Assembly: GCA_028564675.1 (NCBI GenBank)
Contig: JAOVVO010000037.1
Coordinates: 62,001-126,000 of the forward strand
Length of the DNA: 64,000 nt
From: Onchocerca lupi
Lineage: Eukaryota; Nematoda; Chromadorea; Rhabditida; Onchocercidae
Direction: 5' to 3'
Shown: piece after piece, positions 11,101 to 24,020 of the stretch
How the letters are laid out: every line of letters begins with the position of its first letter
How positions within the stretch are numbered: position 1 is the first letter of the stretch
The notes under the pieces: model-generated
Told to the model about the DNA's origin: nothing
What the model saw: the letters and a program-made list of their open reading frames with translations, nothing else
Database searches by the model: none
Program-made: the position numbers and the translations under genes

Positions 11101-14100
11101 TCCTTATATGTTCGATCAACTTGCAAAAGAGTTTGTTGTAGGTTTCAATCCATATGTAATACAATTTGAGGCACAGAACTTTTCATGTTGTTAAAATTAT
11201 TCGATTATTTAAATCATTTTGATAAATAGACAAGAGAACATTTTGAAAATAAAAATAGCGAAAGGAAATAAATCAAGTTAGACAGAACTGCATTAAATTA
11301 AAGGATTGGAATATTTGATTGCTTCAAAAAGTTCATAATTTCCTCTCATTATCATATTTTTTAACTGATTTAAAAGTCTAATCTGTGTGAAATTTTTGGC
11401 ATGTTCCAGATACCATATCCTCTTTCAAAAATCGATTTTGTAGCTGCTCATTCATTTCCAAGTGGCAGTACGGAAAACTGGGGACTAATTGTATTCCAGA
11501 AGGAAATGTTTTTATTAGATTCATTGCTCGAAAGTAAATTTTCAAGAAATTGTATATATGATGTATGGACATGAAACTATCCTCAACATTGTACTGAAGC
11601 ATATATTTCACTTCAAATTCAAGATAAATTTCATTTTCGATTAACGGTATTTAATAATTTTTATTGAGGTAATGCAAATATGACAGTGGATTTATTGGCT
11701 GAACAATATAATATTGAAAAAATCATTACACATGGACTTGTCCATCAATGGTAATCGTTCAAAAGTTCATATTGAAGCATTTTTTAAATGTTTTAAGAAG
11801 TAAGCAAAATAATTTCGATTTATCAATATCGTCAGGTTTGGAAATTTGGTTACTATAAATGATTGGTCTGAGCTATGGATAAGTGAAGGATTTGCATCGT
11901 ATTACGTAAATGATTTTTTGAAAAAACATCGTCCAGTTCTAGCCATTAATGAATACTTCCTTCGTCTTTCTCAACTACTGTCAAGACAGGTTATTGAAAT
12001 TTCTAAATTTCCAGTTCCATCTCTTTTTTTCAGAATATCTTCAATTTTCTTTCGTTCTACTGTGTTCAGCTGTTTAACTGGATTGTTGCAGACGTCAATT
12101 GAGAAGGTGCCGCTAGTAAAACGTTTCAGAACGGAAGCGGAGGTAGAAAAAGCTTTCAGCCCAAATCATTTATATACGAAAGGAGCTGTTATCGTCAAGA
12201 TGATATGCGATCTGGTCGGTGAAAATAACTTCCATGAAGGTGTCAAGAGGTAAACGTGCGTGTGTTCTGGAAAATTGCGCGCGTTTCGAGATTTTGTTGT
12301 TGATGTTTTAAACCATAATATAGCATTATTTATCTGGTTGTGTAAAAAACCCCGTGAAATCTTTCTTTGATATTAAGATTTTTGAAAACAAATGCCTATA
12401 AAAGTATCGGACGATCAGAATTGTGGAAGGCGATGCCGGTTTTTACTAATCATGGTTTGGAAAATAAAAAGCTTGAAAATGTTATTGAATCGTGGCTTCT
12501 TAATGATGGAATGCCTGAAGTAATAGTAAGGTGAGTAAATATTAAGCAAACATAAAAAATATCTATGTTCAATTAGTCTGGAGAGCATCTTCAATAATTT
12601 CAAGAATTTTAGAATCACCTTCTCTGTATTTTTTGGACTCTTCATCGTCTAATTTTTCTAATTCTTTGTGAAATTATTATTTTTCCTGTTAAATATAAGA
12701 ATGGTATAAAAGTCCAATAATGGTTCAGAAATATATACAGAATGATCGGATTTCGTTTTCCACGATTATCACAAAAGTTGTTCAAATTTTCTTTAACTTT
12801 TTTTTTTTTTTTTTTTTTTTTTGATAGAAACTGCAGCTTTTTTCTTTGATAATATTTCGAAGAAATTATTGGATTAATTATGAATATTTTTGAAATAAAC
12901 CTCATTTAAGTCGAAACTACAAATACGGCAGTATACAACTTATCCCACGATCATCTGACCAAAACCGTTATGTCAATTATTTACGAGATGTTAGTCATGA
13001 TGTAAAGAATTCCAAAGGATCCATTAAAAAAACAAGAGAGAAAAAATGGACGGGTAAATTTTCCATTGGCTCAAGAATTTGATGCATTTTATTCACTTTC
13101 GGAATTTTGTATAATAAGGTAGCACAGTCACGAAGTAAGCAGAGATTTTAGAAGCAGATGCTATTGCATAAAGTCTTATAGGTGTATCGGAGCAAACTGA
13201 AATTGCGAACACTGAAAAAACATCGGCATCCTTTCACATTGATTTTGTAGGTGATATGCGGACCAATTCGAAGAAACAAGAAGCTAAACGCAAACAAAAA
13301 GTTAGTCTTTTTCACAGATTTGTAGTTTTCGTGAAGTTAAATGCTTTTCATAACTAGCGCAAGTGAGGATTTTTTGGACAGGAAAATTTTTAAAAAATCA
13401 GATCGCTGATGGTCGTCTTATTGGTGAAATAAAAAAGGAATGTCGTCATCGGAAATTAAACGAAAAGTGCTGGTCATCTCGAGAACAGCAACTTTGGTCA
13501 ATACCATTCACTTATCAGCTAAGCTCCAAAACGAATTTTTTCGGTAAGCAAAATGTTTATAAATATTTAATACATTTCAAGTGCAACTTCTGTTCATTTG
13601 CCGAAATTTTTTATTGAAAATAGATTAAATTTCTAGGCAATCCAATAAGAGAATTTTGGTTACATAACAAAACTGTGGTGTTTGTGGACAAAGAAGCACA
13701 AACTTCAGCAGCACTTTTGGCAAATGTTAATTGGAAATATCCATATCGTGTCAACTATGATATTGAAAATTGGAAAATGTTAGCAAGACTGGTAGGAGTC
13801 AACTTTTCAAGATTCTGTTAAAATCTAAAAAAAAGTTTTTCAAAGTGCTGAAAGAGGAATGTTTTAGTTACATGAAAATCATTTGTCCATACCATTATAT
13901 TCCCGCATACAATTGATACTCGATTCCGAATTCTACCTTAAACAGTCGAACGTTCCCGAAATCTATCTGTTCATTTTGAGGTAAGCACTACGTCACACAT
14001 TCGTATTGGTTTTCGATTTGGATGTTTCCAAATTTCCGTCGATATTTGGAATGATAATCGTAGGAAATGTTTCAGTTATTTGACTAAAGAAAATGACGTT

Positions 14101-16239
14101 GGCCTTTTATTATTCGGTTTGGATGCATTATATCGCTTTTACGACATGTTTCGCGGAAGTTCAATCAACAGCTTGCTTTTACTATTTCTAAGAGAGGTTT
14201 AGACAGGACCGTTAATATGATATTTCAGCTTGTGATACATAATAATTACATCGAGATTATTAAAACCTAAAACTGATACATCAAGTGACGAGTTGACATC
14301 TTATGAAAAATTGACTCCTAATAAGTTCCAAAGATCAGATTAAATCCTTATTTATTTTTCAGTCACAAGAAAATATTTAGGTAATCGAATGGCTTGATAA
14401 AGTAATGGATGATACGAAAACAAAACCTGAGCTAGCCGCACTATGGTTGCTGGATGCAAATCGACTTATTCAATTTTACAAACTTCGATGTGCAATGAAT
14501 TTGTCATCTTGCGATCCAGAAGACAAAGTTCACTTTCTGCAACAGCAAATGTTTTTTCATTTCGAATTCCTTCCTCCTTCAAGACTTAATTTCAGGAAAA
14601 TTAATCTTTCTCATAAATTCATTATTTGTACAATATTAGCAAAATCTCAAGATTCGTTTAACAGAGATCAAAATTTTTCACTTAGGTAGAGAAATGGTTA
14701 AAATCCGGTGGCTTGGCAGAAGGTGATCACTACTCGCAAATGATTGCTATTTGCCATCATTTGTTCACGAGAGGTACAAAAGAAGGATACGATTTGGTTG
14801 AAAGTGGCTTGAAGCAGTTTAATGGTAAATGGACAACTACAATACAACTGGCCACATGTGTACGCAATGAACACATTCTCAAGAAAGTTGCTAATCAGAT
14901 CATTGCAACACGAAATGCAGCGGTATATACTGCCATGTTGCAGGTAAATAAGTGAAAATTACATTTTTTGAGTTACTTGACAAAATGAAATTATAAAAAA
15001 TTGTAATTTGGAGTGATAATATCTCAAAACTCTCAGTAATGTATCCAGTCATGACATTAAGAACATTTATATCTTTCTAAATCTTATCCGCTGATCTTTG
15101 AATGTGACATAATCCATGTGAACTTTTCCCTAACATCTTTAAGAAAAAAGAATATTTGAAACATCTAATTTACCCATAGCACCTAAGAAGTATTGATGAA
15201 AGACTTGTTTTATTTGCTCACAATTCAATCAGTCATAACGATGTACCCGAAACTATATAGTTTCGTATACAAATATAAAAGATTTCGTATTAAAAGATTG
15301 TTAAGTCCAATAAAAGAGAAAAAAAAAGCGACGCTTTCTCACTAAAAAGTCGTTAAATCAGAAACGCATACATAAAGCATTTCGCCTTAGTTTTCATCGT
15401 TTTAGTAAATATAAAAGGTAAGTGAATAATATTTGATTCGTCAGTAGGAGTTTCCTCTATTGAAATGAATACTACAACTATTTTACTGCCCTATGTCTTA
15501 CGATTGTTTCAATGTTCACTCAACATAATCACATAGTGCATTTATCAAAGGTGAATACTTCCTTCCTTTTTTCGCTTTAAATTTAGTTCTATACTGAGTG
15601 ATCAGAATGGTCGCTCTTGTTGCAGATGAAATATAATTAAGCATCTTAATTTAAGCTGGCACTCCATATCAACGATAGGGTTTTCTTCCTTTTTTCATTT
15701 AAGATTCGAAAAAGGCGACATGCATTGTAAGAATAGTTTTATCAGCGAACAATCAATCCGTTAAACATTTTCTAAGAAAAGCTGGAGAAGATTTCGAATA
15801 ATTGAGTTTTAATAGAGACTTTAAAACATATCATTCCATTAAACTATTTGTAACTGCTGAACTTGTTTTATCGATTTCTTTTATGATTCTGACCAGAATT
15901 TTTTTCAAAGTAATAAAGAAATTATTGCAGAATGAGTTCACACTGCTTTACAATAAGAAATTCCGAGCATTATTTTGGAGGGAGATCGCTAACATGCCAT
16001 TGATAGAGCGCAAACTGTTATTTTCAATCGAAACAAATCAAACAACTCAAGTAGCTCAAATACTTGTACATTCGGTACGTTCATCGAACGAATTGGAATG
16101 GCTGATCAATATAGTACCTGACTGGGGTCATTATATGAAGTCACATATCGAATACCTACGCCGCAAATTTCAGTGGATCGATGAAATTGCTACGCCAAGA
16201 ATTAAACATTTTTTATTGAGAGTTAATAAAGAGCCGTGA
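5101..16239 (+). CDS. M1 aminopeptidase-family membrane protein, catalytically dead (non-peptidase homologue)
   Basis: Twenty-four exons join in phase to 1,134 codons: 5101-5123, 7418-7503, 7699-7865, 8622-8804, 9184-9334, 9479-9566, 9898-9979, 10222-10335, 10651-10810, 10998-11137, 11377-11533, 11669-11750, 11836-11989, 12092-12249, 12378-12530, 12911-13053, 13182-13300, 13402-13543, 13637-13791, 13868-13980, 14076-14196, 14381-14527, 14686-14943, 15931-16239. An acceptor at 5086-5087 just before the ATG suggests trans-splicing. Topology is type II: about 57 cytoplasmic residues rich in Lys/Arg, one membrane span (about 58-80), then the M1 ectodomain. Family landmarks are FFPCWDEPNWK, YPLSKID, SEGFASYY (third zinc ligand E495), LYTKGA (Y557) and YPYRVNYD. 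GAMEN is GSTEN (428-432) and HExxH is HGLVH (472-476), so the catalytic base is lost. A scaffold or adhesion role like C. elegans MNP-1 is inferred. Confidence 0.88.
6817..6933 (-). CDS. Coding-like terminal exon on the minus strand, inside intron 1 of the M1-family gene
   Basis: On the minus strand a TTTGACAG acceptor (ends at 6934) is followed by 38 open codons and TAA at 6819-6817. The peptide contains EIRQKSNSTSDSSSG and ends DAATMVK, a Ser-rich hydrophilic tail. Just upstream on the same strand (about 6967-7030) another open stretch reads RCPKGLKREDFDVD, possibly the preceding exon. The segment is visibly GC-richer than its surroundings. The gene is not recognised and its 5' end was not found. 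Plus-strand frames over the same bases are also partly open, so this remains tentative. Confidence 0.3.
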   Translation of the reverse strand, partial: ATGAEIRQKSNSTSDSSSGATVHVNRNCVEIDAATMVK

Positions 16240-17588
16240 TTAAGTCAATAACTAATCTGTGAAATCAAAGGACTCAATCAGCTAGAAATGTCAGCTTTAG
16301 ATTAACAGGTGAACGACAAGATTAAATACAATGAATTCGCTCATAAAATAGAATAGGAAAGAAAAACGAGGGTTCTTTCTCTTTTTTTTAAACTGCTTAT
16401 GCAAGTACCTAATCGAATGAAAGTGTAGAACTTCATTTTCCCAAAAATTCAGTTAATATCTCCTTCAAAATTGTGAAAATGCAGCATTTGAAACTGTGAA
16501 CTAATAAATCTGGCAGTGACCAAAATTTTAATGTGGTTGGAGCATGAGTCAGCAAATACATAATACTAATCATATGGAAATTATGTTTATCAGCGAAATA
16601 GAAACAACTTCATTCATTTAATTCATATTCAGACTTAATCAGGTGACACACAACTATTGTATCTTTCAGAATAATTCGATTCTAATCTGATTTTTTTCAA
16701 AATATTTTGAAATAATATCCATGTTTTTGCCCCACTGAAGTGTCCTATAAGTATTACGTATTTTCAATAAATTCAAATCAATTATACATCTTACACAATA
16801 CAACCAACAACAACTCTTTGAACAACAGCACTAGACTCAGTACTATCAATACTTCGAGCAACCTTTCATCAGAATTTTACAGTTCGTTTTAAAACTGCTC
16901 TTACTTAAGGCTCATTTCATAAAGTTTAGCAATCATTGTAGCAAAAGTTCTCTTGAGGTCACCTGATAACTTAACATACATTTTCACTAACCATTTCCCT
17001 ACATCTCACACAATACATCATGTTTGTTTTGAAAGCGTGAATTGGTAGCAATATGAGCCTATCCTGCAGCTGCATGCATTGCACGCTGTATAACACAACA
17101 GTTTTGTTCTAACAGGCGTTAGAGAGTAAATCGATTCGTCCAGCTGACACATATTTTATCACAAATAATGCCGATGCTGTTACCAGCATTTCTGCCACAA
17201 ATCCTATCACATTCCGCATCCCCTCCCAAGCACTGATAACGTATCACGAAAAGCAGAAACACTCCTAACCGAGACTCGACTTGGTAAAAATGAATTACTG
17301 TAACTTCCACCCATAATTATATTTCATTATCTCTTATATTCCTCACTCTCTCCAAATATAGTTGTTCCTTCTATCCCTAATAGCTATATTCACTCCTCAC
17401 ATGACACACTCTCTTTTATACCACATGACATATCTTCTATATCACATTATCTTTTATATCACATTTCCTTTCATATCGCTCTACTATTATCTTTTATATC
17501 ACTTGATCGTCTATATTGGCATATTACTTCAGGATCGCTGTAGAAGTGTTACTTTGATTGATGGCATTTTGCAGAGTTGGACATAAAT
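16240..17588. other. Intergenic region
   Basis: Between the M1-family gene and the ERGIC2-like gene. A CT-rich stretch (about 17340-17520) with repeated TATATCACAT-type units precedes the ERGIC2 start. TTTTGCAG at 17567-17574 lies 14 nt before that ATG and is a probable trans-splice acceptor. No other gene-like frame was supported. Confidence 0.6.
17567..17588 (+). promoter_or_regulatory. Probable spliced-leader acceptor before ERGIC2
   Basis: TTTTGCAG ends at 17574, 14 nt before the ATG at 17589, with a pyrimidine-rich region upstream and no in-phase coding exon before it. This is the usual arrangement for nematode trans-splicing. No spliced-leader transcript was examined. Confidence 0.4.
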
Positions 17589-20500
17589 ATGTCATCGCTA
17601 TTAACTAGTACGACACTTCGTCAAAGACGTCCGGTCCAGGATGTTGTCCGTAATTTTGATGCATTTAACAAAACTGTGGATGAAGTTAGTGAGGAGAAAC
17701 GAGCTACCGGTGGATTCCGTGAGTTTTTTTTTTTTTTTGTTCCAAAATTTGCCGCTGTTCCTAATTATCTCACTTGTATTATCCCACGTGACTTTTGTGC
17801 CACCATTCCTGATTATCTCACTTGTAGCTAGAGAAGGCATATGTTAAATTTTCAGTTAATAATTTAAACTCATTTTTAGCAGCTATTTCCAGGAAATAAC
17901 GTCTTGTTATGTATAGCTGTTGAAGTAATTTTTTAGATCTAACATTACACGGTTAAAATTAACCAACAAAATTATAACTTACAAAACTGATTGATCAGAT
18001 GATAAGTTGTTGAGATGCGCATACACGGATGTTTTTTCTAATGTTATATGTGATTCATATCAAAAATATTTTAATGTTGAATGTATTTGACATTTGATTG
18101 CAGCACTTTGATTTTAGCTTAAGTAGTTAAGAGAAATTTGAATAAGGACTCATTGTTTGTTTGATGACTTTTTTATTTGATTTCTTTCAGTGCTTATTTT
18201 GCAGTTGCAAGTTTATCATTTATTATAATCGCAGTGTTGGTCTTTGGCGAGCTGCGGAATTATTTTTATGGTGAAGAAGGGCATTATTATAGATTCTCAG
18301 TGGATACAGCTTACAGTGAGTAAGTTGAAATTTCTTTTCATTCCCATTATAAAGTCATCCCTCATGCAGAATTGTATGCTTTGGGTGAGATTTAGAAACT
18401 AACGAGTCTCTTTTCCTTTTTAAATTCAGGCATCCTGAGTTGGAATTGGATATAATAGTTGCAACTCCTTGTACAAACTTGATGGCACATCTTACGGGTA
18501 CTGCTTCAAACGAATTCAATTCCGTGAATGAATTCAAACATGATCCAACGCGTTTCGAATTTACGGAGAAAGAAGCAATGTATTGGAACGAATTGAAAAA
18601 AGTACAACGTCGCAGCAAAGAAGGAACAACTTTGTTCAAGAGTCTTGACGAAGTAATTCTATTTGTTTTCAACACGTCGAAACTTATTACAGGATTTTTC
18701 TGCGCTTATTTTCCTCATAAATTAGTTTCCACTCAGTCATTTTTAAAAATTTATTTATTGAACATTGGTGGGGTTCTGTAGATGACTTTTGTCAGCGGAC
18801 GAGTGGAGGAAGGTTTGAAAATTGAAGCAGATACAAAGCAGCGTGAAGAAGCGCATGCGATACAGTTGGGAAGGAAGAAGAACCCAAAACAATCCATGGA
18901 TGGTGGAACACTGATATTAATTGGAAATGGATTTAATGTATTTCATGTTGTTGCGAGTAAGTTTTATCTGATCATATTTATTTCAAAAAAGCAAAAAAAG
19001 TAAGATAAATGACCGTAACTCGTTCTTTTTTAGTGGGCAGAAGAATGGAATTTTTTCAGTATTGACTACAATTTAAATAGGAATAAAGCGTCTCTTACTA
19101 TTCGATTTTCTTCCATTCTCTTTTTGGAAATGATTGATATAGACTAAAGCGAAAAGCCTAATATGGAAACTGTATCATTATGATAATACAATCAAAAACA
19201 TACTTTAGTTTTATATCCTTTTTTTCTACTTTTTTGCAAGAGCATATTCTAAAGTTTTGATTTGAAATCAAATAATTAAATTGTGAGTTCCCAAAGTTTT
19301 CTGGTTTTAGGTAACTCAGAAAAGAATGAAGGCACCGCTTGCCGTATTCATGGTCGCATGCGAGTCAATAAAGTCAAAGGTGATAGTTTTGTTGTTAGCA
19401 CTGGTAAAGGTCTAGGCGTCGATGGCATTTTTGCTCATTTTGGTGGAATTCCTAGCCGTAAGTTCTTTCACGTAGTTGTATGTTCTAATAATTAATTTTC
19501 TCTATAATTATTATTTTTCTCTCTCTTTTAATTTAGCTATTATAACTTATTATTTAGTTGATTCAGCAAATACTCTCCATTGATATTTTTTAAAAAAACT
19601 CATTATTGATCTGATTGTTTGACCAAGTGGTAAGGAATCTGTTAACGTAATATCAATTAAACGAATGCATTGTGTAATCAGATCACTTTGAATAATAGAT
19701 TGTCACTCGGAAATAACTAGTGATTACGAATAAATGCAGTAGTTTCTTTCTAGCTGGTAATGTTTCTCACCGAATTGAGCGGTTCAATTTCGGTCCCAGA
19801 ATTTACGGTCTTGTGACTCCGCTGGCAGGAGTAGAACAGATTTCTGAAACAGGTTAGATTTAAGCTCATGCTTAAGCCTATGCGTGTTATATATATAGCG
19901 GTTGGTTCGTTTCACGAATGATTTCTTTTTTGAATTTTTGTTTTCGTGGAAGCACACATCGCTTAAAAAAGAAGTTTTAATGCTTGTCAGTGTAATTATA
20001 TATACCTATATTTTCTTCTCTTATCCAGATAAAATCTTTCAATCTTGTCTGATTTCTTTCAGGTGTGGATGAATTTCGTTATTTTTTAAAAATTGTACCT
20101 ACTAGAATATATCACAGTGGTCTTTTTGGTGGCTCCACACTTACGTATCAATATTCTGTGACATTTATGGTTTGATTTTACTGGAATAATTTCAAGTTAC
20201 TTCTGTCAAAGACATTTTTATGGGACAAATACTTTAATTAATTCGTTAATGAAACTAAAACTCAAGTTCACTGATATATTGTTTGATTGCATTATGGTAG
20301 TCTTTTTTTAAATATCTTTCAAGTCATGACTATCTAGTAAAAACATTCAGGTCTTTTTTATGTGATGAGGCTGAAAAAAGATTTGCTGTCATAATTACAA
20401 TTGAACTCATTTTGCCGCAATTTTATATGTATTAGATGTTGTTAAATAGAATTTTGTAGAAAAAAACACCCAAAAAAGATGTGCACAAACATGCAGCCAT

Positions 20501-20961
20501 CATTATTCACTATGAATTTGCAGCAACGGTCATTGAAGTCAGGCGTATTCAATCGTAAGTTTCATCTTATTTAAAACAAACATGAATTCACTTTTCTTTT
20601 TGTATTATTTAATTTTTGTTAATGTTCTGTGGCAAAAGCTTTATAAATTTGTTGAGTTCGTTGATTTTAAAATAAAGATTAAATAAAAATCTTCCAGCAT
20701 CAGTAGTTAGGTAGGATAGTCATGGTCACATTAACTAGCGTAAAATGATGTGATGTATTTTTTTTTTACAGTTCACTGTTGCAATTGCTTGTACGTTTAT
20801 GTTCCGCAGTTGGAGGAGTTTTTGCTACAAGTATTGTACTGAATAGCATATGTTTACGTGTATCAAATGTTTGGATAAGTACGTCGAAAAGAATAAAAAA
20901 AATCCGGCCAATCGATCGGCGTTCAGAGATTGTGCAACCCGGTATTGTTATTGATACTTAA
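17589..20961 (+). CDS. ERGIC2: ERGIC2/Erv41-like ER-Golgi cargo receptor
   Basis: Nine exons give 426 residues: 17589-17718, 18205-18319, 18430-18652, 18782-18956, 19311-19457, 19754-19852, 20063-20169, 20460-20554, 20772-20961. The family shuttles between ER and Golgi as an Erv41-Erv46 complex that helps sort and retrieve cargo. Visible landmarks are the N-terminal DAFNKTVDE segment and a first membrane span right after ATGGF (about residues 44-60). A long luminal domain carries TACRIHGRMRVNKVKG (family: ACRIHG-x-x-x-VNKV-x-G) and NVSHRIERFNFG (family: SHRI-x-x-x-FG). A second span (about 370-392, RLCSAVGGVF) is followed by a basic tail. It is about 50 residues longer than human ERGIC2, mostly in the charged stretch encoded by 18782-18956. 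Exon 2 uses the acceptor at 18204. An earlier TTTCAG at 18190 would break the frame. Confidence 0.9.
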
Positions 20962-20981
20962 TCATCACTAGAAAGAAAGAA

Positions 20982-21102
20982 AACATGATTATTAGAAACA
21001 TGATTAGAAACATGATTATTTTGGTTTGAAACATGATTATTTTGGTTTGAAATGATTATTTTTGGTTTGAACACTAGAAACTTGATTATTTTGGTTTGAA
21101 AT
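20982..21102 (+). repeat. Imperfect tandem repeat, unit about 20-23 nt
   Basis: The phrase CATGATTATTTTGGTTTGAA recurs about four times in slightly altered form directly after the ERGIC2 stop codon, probably within its 3' UTR. Shorter AGAAACATGATT units precede it. Confidence 0.8.
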
Positions 21103-22380
21103 ATTATGAATCTGTGATTAATGGGAGCTCTATTTTCCAAATAAAAAGCAGCCATTAATGTTAAAGCCAGTTTTACCTTCACTATTAGCTATTATTGATA
21201 GATTGAATTTCAATGTAAGCTGTGCAAAAAGGAATCTGTTTCTTACTTTCAAGTAAAGTTTATTCATATGCTGCTCTAAAAAAGTATTACTCATGGAAAC
21301 ATCTTTTAAATCAAGAAGTAATATTTTTGATTACTAATACTTTATAAAGTTTGTTTTTGCGAACTTTGTAAAATATTAATAATCAAAAATATTGCGAACT
21401 GTGAAAAGTACATCCAGGAATGATGGTGCTTGTCTGTTTCACTGCCTTTAATTCTGTTTCTATCTGTAGTTTGAACCTTAGACCAATTTCAATCATAGTT
21501 CATATTTTACCAGTCTTGTAGGTTGTTTGAGCCTTGTAATTCCTCAGTACTACTTATAATAAACGTTTTTGACCAGGAATACAGAATTTGAATAGAATGT
21601 ATTTAAATGCCTTGTTGATTTCCGTCATTTCTTTCAGAATTTAGTTGTTGGGTTCTTTTATTACAGTATTGGTGTATAGGATGATTTAGATCAAATTCAG
21701 TTCTACTTTCATATGGCAGATATTTTTTTAATTACATATTCGCCAATTTGTTGAATTTTAACTCTTCTCGTTAATATAAATATGAGGTCCGACTAAGAAA
21801 ATACTTTGTATTAAAGCATTAAATTTGTTTATTTGAAAGTGCTGAAGTTAAATAGTAGGCAAAATGTAATTTCCGTTGTAATCAGATAGTGATATTATCG
21901 TTCAGTTGATATATGTATGGTATTATTTTACGATTGCAGTATTTTATTACGGGTTTTCTTTGTCTTACTGATTTCAAATGCTATTTTTTTGACGTTTCAT
22001 AATGATCAGTATAAAATATCTTCAAAACTGTCAGTTATAACGTGGCCGTTGTGCGGGAAACTTATCACATAAATCACTTATGAATAATTTTTGTCTTGCT
22101 AGATGTTATTTCCGTACAGTCTAACGAATAATTTAAGATAGTTATACTTTCAATGTCTAAGTTCCCTTTGGGGCCAGTACACCTTCAATTCAATGGCTAT
22201 ATACTTCATAAGGTTTCCCCTGAGAATATTGTTTAAGACTGTGGTGTATTGAAATTCATCCTAATAATAATAATGACATTTCCTGTGGAAATGTTTATTT
22301 AAGAGGTAACTAAAGTGTTATGTTTGTATCAAAAGGATATTTGATCTTTATTTTATGAAGTTTCCACGCGATTTTTTTTT

Positions 22381-22830
22381 GATGTAAACGATTTTTGTCC
22401 AGAAGTTCGGATTTGTAACAGTAACCTGGAATTCGACTACTGGGACGAGGGAAGGTCATGTACGAATGCGGATGCTTATGTAAATCGAGATTAAAGAGAG
22501 CATCAGGAGCTTGCTAGCCAGCCAATTGGCATATTGACTGTAATAGACAACAAACAGGAAAATCGTGGACTTATGTTTGTAATTCGCACAGTTCATAATG
22601 ATGGTACAATAATAGGGATTTTCATGGTAATTCATTGTTTTAATGAAATTAGCCGAAATATTAGTTTATTCTGAAATGACAGATATTAAGAACATTTTTG
22701 GCAGCAATTTACATCATTTGTTCACCAATTGAGATGATATTTGATGTCAAAAGTTTTGGGAACAGACAGACTTGTTGCTCAATTTATTATTCGCTCGTTG
22801 GCTGGTACATCTGTGGATATCTTAACGAAA
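22381..22830 (+). pseudogene. Probable relic of a SET-domain histone methyltransferase
   Basis: One plus-strand frame from 22381 contains SCTNADAYVN, which resembles the pre-SET CxNR segment. An in-frame TAA follows at 22492-22494, then NKQENRGLMFVIRTVHNDG and TIIGIF, which resemble the SET entry motif (KGWGLRTLxDIxKGTFI). About 120 nt on, in a different frame, FDVKSFGNRQTCCS (22740-22782) resembles the SET active-site block (DAKxxGNxxRFxNHSC), with the conserved NHS lost. Order and spacing fit a degraded SUV39/SETDB/SETMAR-type domain. Two matching blocks in order, a stop and a frame change argue for a pseudogene rather than a working enzyme. Chance similarity cannot be excluded without a profile search. 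Confidence 0.35.
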
Positions 22831-24020
22831 TGAGCACCTCTTGAGTTGAAATAAATCTGCTTCATTTAAACAGGGTGATAAGTGCTGTAATTTAGGTTCT
22901 TAAATAATTCTAGTTATTATAGATATGTGAATGTTACCGTGCTGGAGAGGGTGCTTATTAAGGTAGTAATTGTTTTTCATTATTTATAATGGGGAACTTA
23001 TAAGCGGTTTTATACTGTCATTTTGATTTGCTTTTTCAACTATTCCATGTTTGTTTTTCAGGTATAAGCAGCTATTTTGAACGAGCTAAATTGATTAGTG
23101 AAAGTAAAAGGTAATATCTTCAAATTCGAGTGATTCGTGTGACGGGAATGCCGTGTATGCATTTTCCATTTCTTTTAATTTGCGGATTACCACTTTGAGA
23201 AATTTTATGAATCAGATTGTCTTATAGAATTCGATTTAGATTATTCTCTCTCCCCATTTTCTTCAATCTTCTTCTGTAAAAAGTGCATGTAGATCTAAAA
23301 ATATGAAGAATTAGCTAGATGCTTGATCAAAAAAAAAGAAGGTATCACACAACATTCACTCTTAACAGTTTCACTCAACTAATCGATACGATGAAGATAT
23401 GACAATTTAACTGGTTTTGCAATTGCACTTATCCATATTAGATTTTTTTGTAACGCGGTTAAAGTAGTGTTCACATTTGATCATACACAATTCACTTGCC
23501 CTTTATTACACTTCAGTATAAACAGTTCATTGATATTACTGCTTGTGTTATTTCCTGCATTTTTTGTCCAAGAAGGAAAAGAAGAATACATGTTATCTTT
23601 CATTCTCGTCTAGCAGACATTGTTTTTGTTTGCCCCATGAAATATTATCGATATTTTTCGTTTGTTTTAATTTCTTAATATTTCTTCATTCTTCACAATT
23701 CTATTTTCAATATTTCCAATTTTTATTCTCCGAATTATGGTTATATGATAGTCAAAATTTTATTTTCTTTTCTTTCTGCGGCATACATCTAATGAGAAAC
23801 CTGGTTCCATTAGCTATTTCGTCAGACATAGCCTTCTAATGTTTTTATAGAGATTGGATTTTGAAAATCATTAAAAAAATAGAGGGAATTTTATTTGTAA
23901 ACGAAAATATAGGATGAGACAAACAGGCAATAAATGGTCCATAGAGGCGCTTTGTAAAAAGTGTATTATGTATGGTAAACATACTTTTCAGTTACTTCAA
24001 GTTCCATCTTATCTTAGAAT

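Larger units (their letters stand above)
20962..24020. other. Intergenic region with repeats and a relic
   Basis: Holds an imperfect tandem repeat just after the ERGIC2 stop (20982-21102) and a decayed SET-like segment (22381-22830). It also has a splice-bounded open segment at 23062-23111 (TTTCAG before it, AG|GTAATA after it) encoding SSYFERAKLISES. The last could be a 5' exon of the downstream carrier or part of the relic; neither link is proven. Nothing else supportable was seen. Confidence 0.5.

Noticed and set aside
17601..17840. Minus-strand ORF of 79 codons
   Set aside because: Antisense of ERGIC2 exon 1 and adjacent intron; contains a poly-Lys run from poly-T.
18355..18675. Minus-strand ORF of 106 codons
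   Set aside because: Antisense of ERGIC2 exon 18430-18652; the plus-strand reading has clear family similarity.
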